From positions 62,001 to 126,000 of the forward strand of contig VXBM01001234.1 in the NCBI GenBank assembly GCA_013400155.1: a stretch of 64,000 bases of DNA, written 5' to 3'. Made by a program: the position numbers and the translations under genes. Below the pieces are notes generated by a model. That model made no database searches, was not told where the DNA came from, and saw nothing but the letters and a program-made list of their open reading frames with translations. Shown here piece by piece: positions 1 to 9,432 of the stretch (position 1 is its first letter; the number at the start of each line of letters is the position of its first letter). The DNA is from Helopsaltes ochotensis (lineage: Eukaryota > Chordata > Aves > Passeriformes > Locustellidae).

Positions 1-259
1 TTAGAGGGTTAAGAAAGGTGGAGCAAACCACCTGATTGAGTTACAACTCTACCAAAATTTGCGAAGATTAAAGAAAACCTGTTCTTGCCTGCATAGTGTT
101 TTGTAACCTTTACTAAGAGCTTTCAAATTTAGAGACAGTTTGAAAAATGAGATTGTTGTCCCAATTACTGCCAAGCCAATGAAACCTTTAAGTCTGGACA
201 GAATCTGGCTTGGATCAAGATACTTTGGTTGCAAAAGTGATTTGGTCAGTATTTCTTAC

Positions 260-407
260 CTGCAAACATCCCCACGGTTGATCCTATTGCAGCATGTAAA
301 CAAATCAGTGGGGAGGAGATGAGCAGAGCCATGAGGAAAATGCCTCCAGTCCAAGGGTTTCCACAACCATACACTTGACCAATACCAACTGGGATGGATT
401 GTAAGAG
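260..407 (-). CDS. SLC14A2: Urea transporter exon 5 (second-repeat signature); gene continues off window
   Basis: This 148-bp exon encodes residues 227-275 plus one base of residue 276. It contains LLQSIPVGIGQVYGCGNPWT and then GGIFLMALLISSPLICLHAA. NPWTG (residues 243-247) is the second-repeat pore signature of the family. The residue just before it, codon 362-360, is GGA (Gly242). In the mammalian UT-A and UT-B sequences I can recall this residue is Asp (CDNPWTGG). Changing GGA to an Asp codon needs two substitutions, so a single read error does not explain it. The acceptor catctgctgcag ends at 408, and the donor CAG|GTAAGA is at 260/259. The next exon is expected below position 1; I see no further exon in 1-259. 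Confidence 0.92.
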
Positions 408-543
408 CTGCAGCAGATGGCAGAAAAGGGCCTGTTATTTATTGTCTGTCTGTGCCCTGAGAGACACAGCAGATATTTTGTCCACGTTATTGGCTGAAAA
501 GGGAAGGAGGAAGCGCTGGCTCTGAGTTGGACTCTGAGTACCT

Positions 544-1602
544 CATAGAATCCCAGAATGGTTTGAATTGGAAGGGACCTTAGACATCACCTCATTTCAC
601 TCCCTGCCATCAGCAGGGACACCTTCCACTGTTCCAGGTTGTTACAAGTCCTGTTCAACCTGGCCTTGAACTATCCCAGGGATCCAGGGACAGCCACAAC
701 TTCTTTGAGCAACCTGTGCCAGGACCTCACCACCCTCACAGGGAAGAGTTTTTTTCCCCCAATATCTAATCTAAACCTACTCTCTGTAAAATTGAAGCCA
801 TTTCTCCTTGGGGGGGAATGGTTCCAAATGTCCCTCCAGGCTCTTGTAAGTAGTCTCCCTCCATCTTTCCAACACAATCTCTTAGTTAGGACTCCTCAAA
901 GCCTTCTCCTTTCCCAGGCTGAATAAACTCAGTTCTCCAAGCCTTTTCTTATAAAAGATGTGATCCATCCCTCTGATCACCTTGCTGCTTCCTCTGGATT
1001 GGCTCCAACAGCTCCACATGTGCTGTTGGAGCCAGGGCTGGAGGCAGCTCTGCAGGTGGGGTCTTACCTGAGCACAGGGGCAGCGGGGCTCTGTGCCCCC
1101 TCCCCTGCTGCCCACACTGGGGGATCAGCCCAGGGCATGGGGGGTTCAAGGCTGGGGCAGGTCCAGCTCTCATCCACACCATCCCCAGGTCCTTCTCCCA
1201 GAGCTGTTCCCTCTGCTCATCCCCAGCCTGGATTGATCCTGGGGGTTGCCTTGACCCAGCTGCAGCTCCAGCACTTGGCCTTGTTAAACCTCCTGAGATT
1301 CCCATGGGCCACTTCTCCAGCCTGTCCAGGTCCCTCTGGATGTCATCCCATCCTCCAGGTGTGTCAACTGCGCCTCTCATCTTGGTGCCATCTGCAAATT
1401 CACTGAAGCTGCCCTGGATCCCTCTGTCTGTGTCGTCATTGAAGATACTCATAACACTGGGGCATATATATATAACAATATATATATGACAATATATATA
1501 TAACTATATATATATGTAACAATAACATATGGACCCCTGAGGGACACCACTTGTCCCTTATGTCCACTGGGACCCTGAGCCATCAACCACAAACCTCTGG
1601 AT
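544..1602 (-). mobile_element. CR1 LINE fragment, copy A (reverse orientation)
   Basis: On the plus strand it begins with the reverse of the CR1 3' end (catagaatcccagaatgg), then the usual CAGCAGGGACACC and GATCCAGGGACAGCC stretches. It continues into the end of the CR1 ORF2. The minus-strand reading frame at 1452-949 starts with FNDDTDRGIQ and continues FADGTK, VDTPGGWDDIQRDLDRLEKW, as in the CR1 reverse-transcriptase C-terminus. The catalytic FADD box reads FADG (Gly codon 1389-1387), so the copy is inactive as well as 5'-truncated. It lies inside intron 4 of the urea transporter, in the same strand sense as that gene. Positions 991-1602 are nearly identical to 37364-37975. Confidence 0.93.
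1464..1530. repeat. AT-rich (TA)n block inserted in CR1 copy A
   Basis: Four short (TA)n runs are separated by AACA, GACA and AACT spacers. The block interrupts the CR1 sequence between CACTGGGGCA and TGGACCCCTGAGG. The same block occurs at 37837-37903. Confidence 0.9.
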
Positions 1603-2066
1603 CAGTTACCCTGTTCTCCTTTGGGAAGGTGACCCTCCAGAGCTACAGCTAGACGTGGGGGGACAGGACATAAATGAGTTTCTCTCACTTTGAAATCCTG
1701 ATGTTTACTCTGAATTTTCATATTGTCACTGACTGTGTTGCTGATGTTTTTTTAAGTGTATCTGGACAGCAGGGGTCCATATCCAGATGCCTGCTGGATG
1801 TACACTCAAAGACTAGTTTTGGCACAACCCAGGTTTGAGTGGAATGAGAGGCTCAGCTTCTCTTCTCCCTCAGGCTCTACCAGCCTTTCTGCTGGATCAG
1901 CCAGGACTGTCCCTGAGGATTCTGTGGCACTGCACTGAACCAACACATGTACTTCGGTGAATTGTTCCTGAGTCATTCAGACTCATGTGAAAGTGTCACC
2001 CGAGGTGAACCCCTTCATACTCACCTTTTCAGTGAAATACCGTGAATCTGTTGGTGTGAAGCTTAC

Positions 2067-2259
2067 CAGTGGCACATTGATGTCAGACCAGGTGATATTG
2101 GGCACTGCAGCTATGGGCTTGATGAGGGTTGTGGGGAAGAAAGGGTTGTAGTGTCCTGTGGCTGCCAGGTACAAGGTCACGGCAATGTTGAAGGGCAGAG
2201 TGAAGACAGGAAGGTCCCATTTGCTGAAGATGGATCCCAAAGCACTGGACAGGACTGGG
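2067..2259 (-). CDS. SLC14A2: Urea transporter exon 4
   Basis: This 193-bp exon encodes residue 162 (completed Cys) to residue 226. It contains CPVLSSALGSIFSKWDLPVF and TLPFNIAVTLYLAATGHYNP, the LPxxTLPF motif and helix diagnostic of SLC14 transporters. The segment AVPNITW holds an N-glycosylation sequon (Asn216) in the large extracellular loop, where other urea transporters are glycosylated. The acceptor ctgctctcag ends at 2260, and the donor CTG|GTAAGC is at 2067/2066. The exon ends exactly in phase 0 after NVPL. The following intron carries the CR1 copy at 544-1602. Confidence 0.95.
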
Positions 2260-4553
2260 CTGAGAGCAGGAGAAGAAATACAATTATAACTTTTTCATCA
2301 CAATTTACAGTGGTGAGACAGCCTGCCTCTTTGGTCATAAAATGGTAATTTTGGCAAATAAAGGCTAGTACATTTCCTTGTAACAACACCAGGTGGTGAA
2401 CACCTTAATATCTGCATCAAACAAAGGCTTATCAAAAGCTGTTCATCTTTCTGAAAAATATAATCTCACATCCATGTATGCATCTAATACAGCATTTGGG
2501 CATGGACAGAGACAGGCATCTGACTATTCAAATTTAAAATTATAGCAAGAAGCAGAAAAGGAAATTTTGGGAATGTCAAGTGAAGAACTGTGGAGAACTT
2601 CAGATGGTCTAAAAAAGCTTCTGTCTTTTGGAGGCAGGAGGGAGTTGAAAATTACCCAATTTGCTTTTTTGCCTTTGTTTTGTTTCATTTTGTTCTTGTT
2701 TAAAGAGTTTGAAGAGTATCAGGAGATGGCTCTGGTAGAGAAATAAAGCAGAAGAAATGATCAAAGGGTGTGGAAAATCTTCCATTAAGAAAGATGCAAA
2801 TATTTCCTATGTTAGACACTATTTTTTGGACTATGAGGCCCAACAGAATGTAAGGTGAAGCCACCACTGTAGCAGATCTGGGAAAGGTGGTGTTACCAGA
2901 CTTCACTCAGACCTTGACTGATGTCATTTTGTGCTGCCCAGGTACCATCCAAAATCATACAGAGTTTTCTGAAAACTGAGACTTGTTTTTAAATAGCTTG
3001 ATTGAATATTTTTAGTATGTAAGGTATTTGGAATGAGGTTCTACCTAGAGTCAGAGCCCTAAAAACACGTAAACCTTGAAATCCCGTGGCCTTTCCCAAA
3101 GTTCTTGTCTATAGAACCTGAGATATAATTGATCTACTTTCCTCAGAACATTTTCTGACTGCCTGATTGCCACTTGAAGTGTGTGTCCTACATGAAGGAC
3201 TTTATGGGAGCATATTGGCAAGGTAATATATGATTTTTATGGGCCTCAGAAAGCTCAAAGAAGAGAAGAAATGGCCAGTCTTTGATGCAAATGGCCTGTG
3301 TTCTCCTTCCAGCTAAGCACTTCTGCTAGAGGTGAGCTGAATAGCTCTTATGGTCTACTCCTAGTAGCAGTGAACATTACAGTTTATAAAAAATCAATTT
3401 AAAGACTTTAATTTTTCAAGGAACTGTGTTTGAGCCCTAGAAGGTCATTAAGCTGGTTATAATAAAAAAAAAGACCCCATTCAAATTTTTTGACATTTCA
3501 AAAGCAACAACTTATGTCCTTCTGTATAAACACTATCAGTAGCAAAAATGCTTTGTTCTCCCTGTGTAATCTCAGATGAAGCCTATTCTTTTTTGACAAG
3601 TTTGGTTCCCAAAGGAGTTTACGGATTTCCTTGCTTGCAGCTGTAGGAGGAAACAAAGTATCAGTGCAGTGAAAATGGTGTCCTAATTTCTGTGCTGAAA
3701 TACAAAGCTTCTGTCACTTACACATTTTGTCAGGAAAAAAGGAAACAGTTAAATAAATGCTGACTTCTAAAGCTGAAAGTCGAAGTATCGGTTTAAAAAA
3801 GTCACTGACGTGTCTGATTTTAAAATATTTCAGCTCTGCCCTCAAGAACTAAACAATGAAGAAAATTTTGAACAAAAGGCCTCAAGGAATTCTGGCAGAT
3901 AAGAAAAACTAAACATTCTTGCAACATACCCTGGGTTTTGAGAGATTGTTATAAGATGACCTTTGCTGAGAACAATTAAAGAAATGAAATATAAAACAAA
4001 TCTGATCTTAAAAACACTGAAAATAATGGCTTGCATTTTACTGCTTACAGTGATTAAAATGTGTCTATTAAATCAATTTCAGTTAAGACTGTCAGAATCT
4101 GCAGCGCTGTTCAGATTCATATTTAAAAATGGCAAAATTTAATCCTGGGAGGATATGGTCTATCCTTTGGGGCTACTTGGAGGAATTGATTTTGGTCATG
4201 AGTGGTTGCACATCTGAGATTGAACTCAGCCCTAGGATGAGCACAGAGTGGATTCAGGGCCTGGATGAGGAGCAAGCATTGTTATGTTGGGTGCAGTGAC
4301 CTCCAACCCGTGTGTGTCCTGCTGCTGAGGGGGTTGGGGTGGGGCTGCTTTGCCTGTGTGCAATAATCAGTGTTTCTGTGCCTCAGCTCCTACCATGGCC
4401 CCCACGAGCTCTGTGTGTTGACAAACTCAACCCGCCAGTGCCATCCAGCCTGGAGTTATTGGTGTAGGGCAGAGGGGGCCTCAGTGTTTCTGAGCTCTTT
4501 GTAGCCAGACCCATCCTTCAAGAATTGTCCCTAGGAGGAGCAATGGCACTTAC
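2260..4553 (-). other. SLC14A2: Intron 3 of the urea transporter
   Basis: This 2,294-bp GT-AG intron is AT-rich and unique-looking by eye. No transposon, exon or RNA gene was recognised. Confidence 0.85.
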
Positions 4554-4682
4554 CAGGCCATTGATATCACTGCCACAGGGGGGAGAAGCCACCAGTAGTA
4601 ATCCCCTTTGTCAGAGTAGACGGCCATGAGCAGGCCCACCAGGATCCCGTTGTAGCCGTGCAGCCCAGCAGCGATGGATGAC
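4554..4682 (-). CDS. SLC14A2: Urea transporter exon 3
   Basis: This 129-bp exon encodes residues 119 (split) to 162 (split). It contains SSIAAGLHGYNGILVGLLMA, then VYSDKGDYYWWLLPPVAVISMA. The GLHGYNGILVG segment and the SDKGDYYWWLL loop are characteristic of vertebrate SLC14 proteins. The acceptor tttccatcacag ends at 4683, and the donor TG|GTAAGT is at 4554/4553, a near-perfect consensus. The intron before it is only 430 bp, the shortest in the visible gene. The second proline of LLPPVA sits where mammals have LLLPV, a mild substitution inside a membrane helix. Confidence 0.95.
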
Positions 4683-5112
4683 CTGTGATGGAAACAATTG
4701 CAAGGTGGAAAGCTTTGCTGAAGGTGGGCCATCACTGGGACCCACTGGAATGCAATTTGTAAGTGCCCTGCTCCTGGTGAAGGGATGCAAAAAGCAATGA
4801 GATTACCGTCTTGTAATGGTGTGTAGAAGGGGTGCGTGGAAGTGGGAATTTTGGGAACTGCTGGATGTCGAAGGGGTATTGTTGTGACTCAAAGGACCTA
4901 CATAGTTGTCAGGATGGCTATCAGGGAGAAAGAGCTGTCTGTTTTCAGAAAGACAGCCACAGGGACAGGCCAGCTCTCCTTGGGCCACAGCTCTGTCTTT
5001 ACCTTCACAGTTTGCTCTCTCGAACAAGTGGCAGTGACCCATCAGTGGGCTCCAAATAATATCACAACCATCAACCTTCATTAAGTGCACAAGAACACGA
5101 GGTGCCACCTAC

Positions 5113-5302
5113 CTGTCCTGACTGAGGGCCAGCGCAGTTAATGTGGACACAGTAGTTCCAGTGCAACCCGTGAGCATCCACCAGGGGCTCTGGATGAAAA
5201 GCCCCACTAAAATGATCAGGCCGCTGAGAGGGTTGTTGACAAACATCACCTGAGAGGTCCCTCGCAAGATCCAGTCCACCAGCTGAACCACTAAGGGCAT
5301 CT
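5113..5302 (-). CDS. SLC14A2: Urea transporter exon 2 (first membrane repeat)
   Basis: This 190-bp exon encodes residues 56 (split) to 119 (split). It carries the hallmark start of the first urea-transporter repeat: VQLVDWILRGTSQVMFVNNP followed by LSG, a hydrophobic helix (LIILVGLFIQSPWW), and GTTVSTLTALALSQDR. The NNPLSG motif at about residues 78-83 is the first-repeat version of the NPxxG signature that lines the urea pore in this family. The acceptor ctcctccag ends at 5303, and the donor AG|GTAGGT is at 5113/5112. The frame is open with no disabling change. The match to mammalian SLC14A2 (WVLRGTSQVMFVNNPLSG) is close enough that the family assignment is not in doubt. Confidence 0.95.
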
Positions 5303-7238
5303 CTGGAGGAGATCAAGGCAAAACACTGTTGAAAGGGCATCATTTTAGCGAAGCACAATCTCTGCAGCCTGTCTGGGCACAGAACAGAGGTGAAATATTA
5401 ACCATTCTGTAAAACAACTCTCTGATTGTTGTTTCCACATATTTTGCATCTGGCACTGGAGAACTAATAGGGATGGACTGGGCACTGCTACAAAATTCAT
5501 GGAGGGACAGACAAACAAGTGATTTATTTGTGGTGGTGAGAGAATAGTCAAAGGATTACTTGCATGGTAGATCACTGGATTCTGCGACAAATTCAATAAG
5601 GAGACAGCCTCTTTTTGGTGTATGATTCAAATGAAGAAGGGGGACTCTGAAAATACTTTGTATGTATATAGGGAAATATTGAAAGGAAACAATTTTGCTG
5701 TTTTAGGAAGAAAATCAGCAACACTGAACATGGAGGTATGGTATATATAGGAGATGGGGTCAAAGGTTTCTAAAAAGAATTTCGAGAGCTAAAGAACCTA
5801 AATTAGAAAGCAGTAATTATAGCTTGGACTATACTCAGGGCAAAGAGGCATTTCCAGGGGACAAAGAGTTATTGCTCTTTAGAGAAGGTTATTGAACCTG
5901 GGCAGAGTAAACAGACACCAAGCACAGATACCTCAGCTGAGTGCAGGGGGAAGGTGGGATGAAGGTGCTGCAATAACTTTTTGCTGCTGGTTCTCCTACT
6001 ACAAATTGCCTTGAGTTTTTCTTCTGCCTCTCTTCTGGGAAAACTGCAACCATTTCTGAACTGTTGTGTGTTATTAAAGGATGATGCAAGGAAAATGGAA
6101 GGGAAAAGGGAGCTGCTTGCATGTACATGATGTTCAGATGTTCAGGCAATGTACATATGCAGCTTTTATCTTCTTCAAGATTTGAAATTAATCATCTTAA
6201 TTTGATTGCTCATCAGAAGCAGTGTAAGGTGCCAGCCTATTTTCTGAATATGGGCAGTGATTTATTCTCAAGAACTTCTTCCAGGCAGGTTTAAAGAGGA
6301 GGAAAAAGGAGGAGAAAGAGGAGAAAGGGGTTCCTAAGAGGAAAGTGACGTTGTCTGAACTAATTTTAATTAGTATTTGGTGTTGAGCTATGCAACAGGT
6401 ATCAGCAATACACTTAGTTTCAGACACAAGTATTGGCTGTAAAAATTCAAATATAACCAGAGGAGAGTGGCCAAAGCTTTCCAGAGCATTGAGTAAGAAA
6501 AGCTATCTACAAAGCATGAACGAATGGAATAAAGAGAAAGCAGGAGGAAATATTCCCCTGTATCTAGGGGTCACACTGGCCTGGCTGTAAACGGATGTTT
6601 TATATTTCTCTCCAGTTACTGGAGGTGTACTGCTAACAACCCTAGCCTTGACAGAGGACCCAGTCTTACCCAGCCTTTCAAACCCTCATCACCAGTAATT
6701 ATGGGCAGCTTGGACTGTCTGCTCGTGCATTGCTACTTTCTGAACAGTGAACCTTTTGAGATCAGTCTTGGCTTCTGTCTTATGGCATTGTAACACCCTC
6801 TCAGTGCTTATTGGTCCCCCAAGGCTGGGAACTCAAGAGCCTCTGGCTCTATCAGGAGGCAATTTCCTCTCATCAGCCCACAGGTGGATGAGAGACAGTG
6901 GCTGATCCAAGGCAGTTACAAATGGCACTCAACCCCCAGCCCTGCCGTGTGATTCTGGGTACTGCTATGTGAGATGTGATGCTAATGACATGTAACTGAC
7001 TAAGCCTGAAAGACATCTTAGGACTGTGCTGAATTTTGCCTGCTGCAATAGTGATGGCCTGATGCAATAGTGAGTGTGCAGTAAGAATGTCTTCCTGAGA
7101 GTAGAGAAAATTAAACCAGTGTTTGTAATGTGCTTGGACCATGCTGCTTTTCTGCTCTGCCTCAAGGGGTGAAACACACTTCACTGGAAGTACTGGAAGT
7201 GTTGGCAACATGGGTATCCCCAAACACATCCTGCTTAC
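5303..7238 (-). other. SLC14A2: Intron 1 of the urea transporter
   Basis: This 1,936-bp GT-AG intron has a purine-rich patch near 6295-6345 (repeated GGAGGA/GGAGAAA). Otherwise nothing is recognisable. Confidence 0.85.
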
Positions 7239-7431
7239 TTTTTATCCACTCTCCATATTCTTTCATTTCTCCTGTGAGATACCCCAAACCTTGGTGGATC
7301 CAGTTTCCACTTCTCCACAGCAGGTCCTGGGCTTTTGGCATTTCCTTCTTGTACAGTTCTCTCTCATTGGGATGTTTAGTCACAACAATCTCGCTGAGCT
7401 CCATCCTCTTTTGGGTGATGGTAAAGGGTAA
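7239..7431 (-). CDS. SLC14A2: Urea transporter exon 1 (first coding exon, start codon at 7404-7402)
   Basis: The coding part runs from the ATG at 7404-7402 down to 7239, giving residues 1-55 plus one base. It encodes the cytoplasmic N-terminus, ending in the family-typical block GYLTGEMKEYGEWIK. The start was chosen because the first residues, MELSEIVV, line up with MEESSEI of mammalian UT-A2. The donor is A|GTAAGC at 7239/7238. A plausible acceptor (gtgatttacag, ending at 7432) precedes 27 untranslated bases, so an untranslated exon probably lies further upstream, at higher coordinates. Using this donor, the joined protein has exactly the spacing of the mammalian protein between the GEMKE block and the DW of exon 2. 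The exact 5' edge is inferred; the coding frame and donor are seen directly. Confidence 0.85.
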
Positions 7432-8654
7432 CTGTAAATCACAAAGACAATGTGTTATAAAAACCTTTTGGGTTGGGGTCTGATAACTTCCAGAATGCCG
7501 TGGTGATATCTTTTATCAAAGATGGGATATTTATGGAGAAGGGATCTGCTGGATCGACAGCAGACTGGATGTGTGCCATCCTCCTAGGGATGAGGCCAGA
7601 TAGTGTCCTGCTGCTGTCATGGGGCTGTGACACAAACACAGAGCTGCAGGGGAAAAGAGAGATGTGGCATGGGTGCTTTGCATCTTCCCACCCTCACTCC
7701 AGCTCCTGATGCAGCCTGTGACAAGCTGCTGGTCGGACACGAGACACGGTGTCTGCCAAAACACTGGGTAGTACCTGTGTGCTAACCATGCTTGTCTGAG
7801 TGTAGATGCTGTGGCAGGTGCTGAGAAGGGAGCCTGCTGAAGTTTGTCCAGCAGTGAGCTGGAGGCAAGGAATGCAAATTGCCAGGACAGCAGCAGAGAG
7901 TAGGGGGTGAGAAAATACAAGAGGAAAGGCTGAAGTGCATGTCCTTTTTGATGCTGTGAGTTGTATGCTTTTGTATATCACCAGGAATCTATGATACTCC
8001 TCATTCCACATGTGCCTTTGATAGGCCATCAAGTGCAACCATCAAAGCACTGCACAGAAATCAGCATCCACATGTAGCTTTTGACAAGGACAAGAGCATT
8101 GGCTCAGGGCTGTGTGCTCCTTAGTTAGCAGGTGAATATTCAGCAGGAGTAGGGGTTTATTAATCTTCCAATTACAGTTGCGGGGCTTTGCTCATTAAAA
8201 AACCTATTACCACATAAGCCTTAAAGAGAAAATACACAAATACAGCACACGGCATCCTGGCGAGCTACACTGCAGATCACACCCTCGAAATTGCATCCCT
8301 GCTGCCTGAGGGAGCCTGGCATCAGATGTGGGATTTGCTCTGGTGATTTTGATATAGTATGGCTGGGTTTCTTTTAGGTGCTGCCCCAAAGTGGACTGTG
8401 CTGGGAAGGGCTTGCCCCCTATTTTGTGGAATATGGGCACCATCTTTCGGTGGGAACCTGTTTATGGGTGGCTCAGAGAGGCTGGCTGTCAGCGTTGGAG
8501 CCCCTAGCAGCAGCAGGGAGGGATGCTTGGCTGCAGGAAAGGCTGACTTGCAGAGAGGAATACTGACAGGAAGATGGCAAGAATGCCTGTCTCTCTAAAT
8601 GCCGTCCAGAAGGAAGCCCTTGAGCAACAAAAGCTGGTTTCCCTCTGCCCCTGG

Positions 8655-8832
8655 CAGCACGTTGCTGAGTGCAGCCCCGCACACGCTCTGCGCGGCGCCT
8701 GTTCCCCAGTGCTCTGGCTCTCTCTGCTGGCAGCTCTTCCCCACGGCAGCGAGAGCCTCTGGGGTGACCTTCACCGTCGGCCTCAGCCCGGGGAGGCCTG
8801 CACCAGCGAGACAGGCTGCTGTGTGAAACCGT
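8655..8832. promoter_or_regulatory. CpG-rich patch upstream of the urea transporter (possible promoter or 5' exon)
   Basis: Reading by eye I count 13 CpG dinucleotides between 8660 and 8831, in a clearly GC-rich stretch (for example CTCTGCGCGGCGCCTG and CACCGTCGGCC). The surrounding non-coding DNA is AT-rich with few CpGs. The patch lies about 1.2-1.4 kb upstream of the first coding exon on the minus strand. Exon 1 appears to have a splice acceptor before its start codon, which implies an upstream untranslated exon. A promoter role is inference; no TATA box or donor site was pinned down. Confidence 0.3.
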
Positions 8833-8907
8833 ATTAACAAAACCTAAGCATCACTCATTTTGTTTGAGCCTAACGGAGGAGAATTATAGAAGGTGTTAAA
8901 TGGTCTA

Positions 8908-8985
8908 AAACAAACCGAAACAACCAACCAACCAACCAACCAAAAACCCCCCAAAACCCCCCAAACCCCAAACAAACAACCAAAA
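8908..8985. repeat. Low-complexity A/C tract with (CCAA)n
   Basis: A run of CAAC/CCAA tetranucleotides is followed by alternating A and C runs (C6-A4-C6-A3-C4). It is simple sequence with no coding content. Confidence 0.9.
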
Positions 8986-9029
8986 ATTGTGGCTGTGCAA
9001 GGAATAGACACCTGCAAACCTCACATTGG

Positions 9030-9432
9030 ATAATCAGGGATTGGTTTAGGTGGGAAGGAACTTAAAAGCCCATCTCATTCCACTTCCTGCCATGGGCAGG
9101 GACACCTTCAGCTATCCCAGGTTGCTCCAAACTCTGGCCAACCTGGCCTTGGACACTGCCAGGGATCCAGGAGCAGCTGCAGCTTCTCTGGGAAACCTGT
9201 GCCGCAGCCTCACAGATAAGACTTTCTTCCTTATATCTAACCTAACTCTCCCCTGTTTTAGTTTAAAATCATTTCCCCTTGTCCTGTCCCTCCATGCCTT
9301 GTCCCAAGTGTCCTGGAGCCCCTTTAGGGCCTGGCAGGGGCTCTGAGGTCTGCCTGGAGCCTTCTCTTGTGCAGGTGAACACCCCCAGCTCTGCCAGACT
9401 GGCTCCAGAGCAGAGGAGCTTCCTTGCCCAGG
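9030..9432 (-). mobile_element. CR1 LINE 3' fragment (reverse orientation)
   Basis: Plus-strand text runs GGTTTAGGTGGGAAGGAAC, CTGCCATGGGCAGGGACACC, CTTGGACACTGCCAGG, then CCCCTTTAGGGCCTGGCAGG and CCAGAGCAGAGGAGC. This is the standard reverse complement of the avian CR1 3' region. It is several percent diverged from the consensus I recall and is 5'-truncated. Confidence 0.9.

Larger units (their letters stand above)
408..2066 (-). other. SLC14A2: Intron 4 of the urea transporter, with a large CR1
   Basis: This 1,659-bp GT-AG intron is about two-thirds CR1 (544-1602). From 1603 to 2066 there is unremarkable non-coding DNA with no recognised motif. Confidence 0.85.
260..7431 (-). other. SLC14A2: Urea transporter gene, 5' five exons (3' end off window)
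   Basis: Five exons on the minus strand join into one open frame encoding an SLC14 facilitative urea channel, an integral membrane protein that passes urea down its gradient. Exons in transcript order are 7239-7431, 5113-5302, 4554-4682, 2067-2259 and 260-407. Introns are 1,936, 430, 2,294 and 1,659 bp, all GT-AG. Phases chain correctly: A|AG gives Lys56, AG|G gives Arg119, TG|C gives Cys162, and the 193-bp exon ends in phase 0. The joined protein reaches residue 275 plus one base. Mammalian UT-A2 is about 397 residues, so roughly 120 remain to the left of position 1. The start region (MELSEIVV, then GYLTGEMKEYGEW) resembles the start of the second half of mammalian SLC14A2 (MEESSEI, then ITGEMKECGE) more than SLC14A1. 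No exons for the first half of the two-domain UT-A1 form were seen. Confidence 0.9.

Noticed and set aside
949..1452. 167-codon minus frame and its 205-codon twin at 37208-37825
   Set aside because: These are decayed CR1 ORF2 ends running into the LINE 3' region, not host genes.
2177..2389. Open frames overlapping exon 4 in other frames (also at 4803-5108 and 6873-7229)
   Set aside because: They are out of frame with, or next to, the real urea transporter exons and cross its splice sites.
8941..8985. Telomere-like A4C4 runs (also near 31685-31710)
   Set aside because: Irregular A/C low-complexity tails next to microsatellites; the vertebrate TTAGGG unit is absent and only three long C-runs occur.
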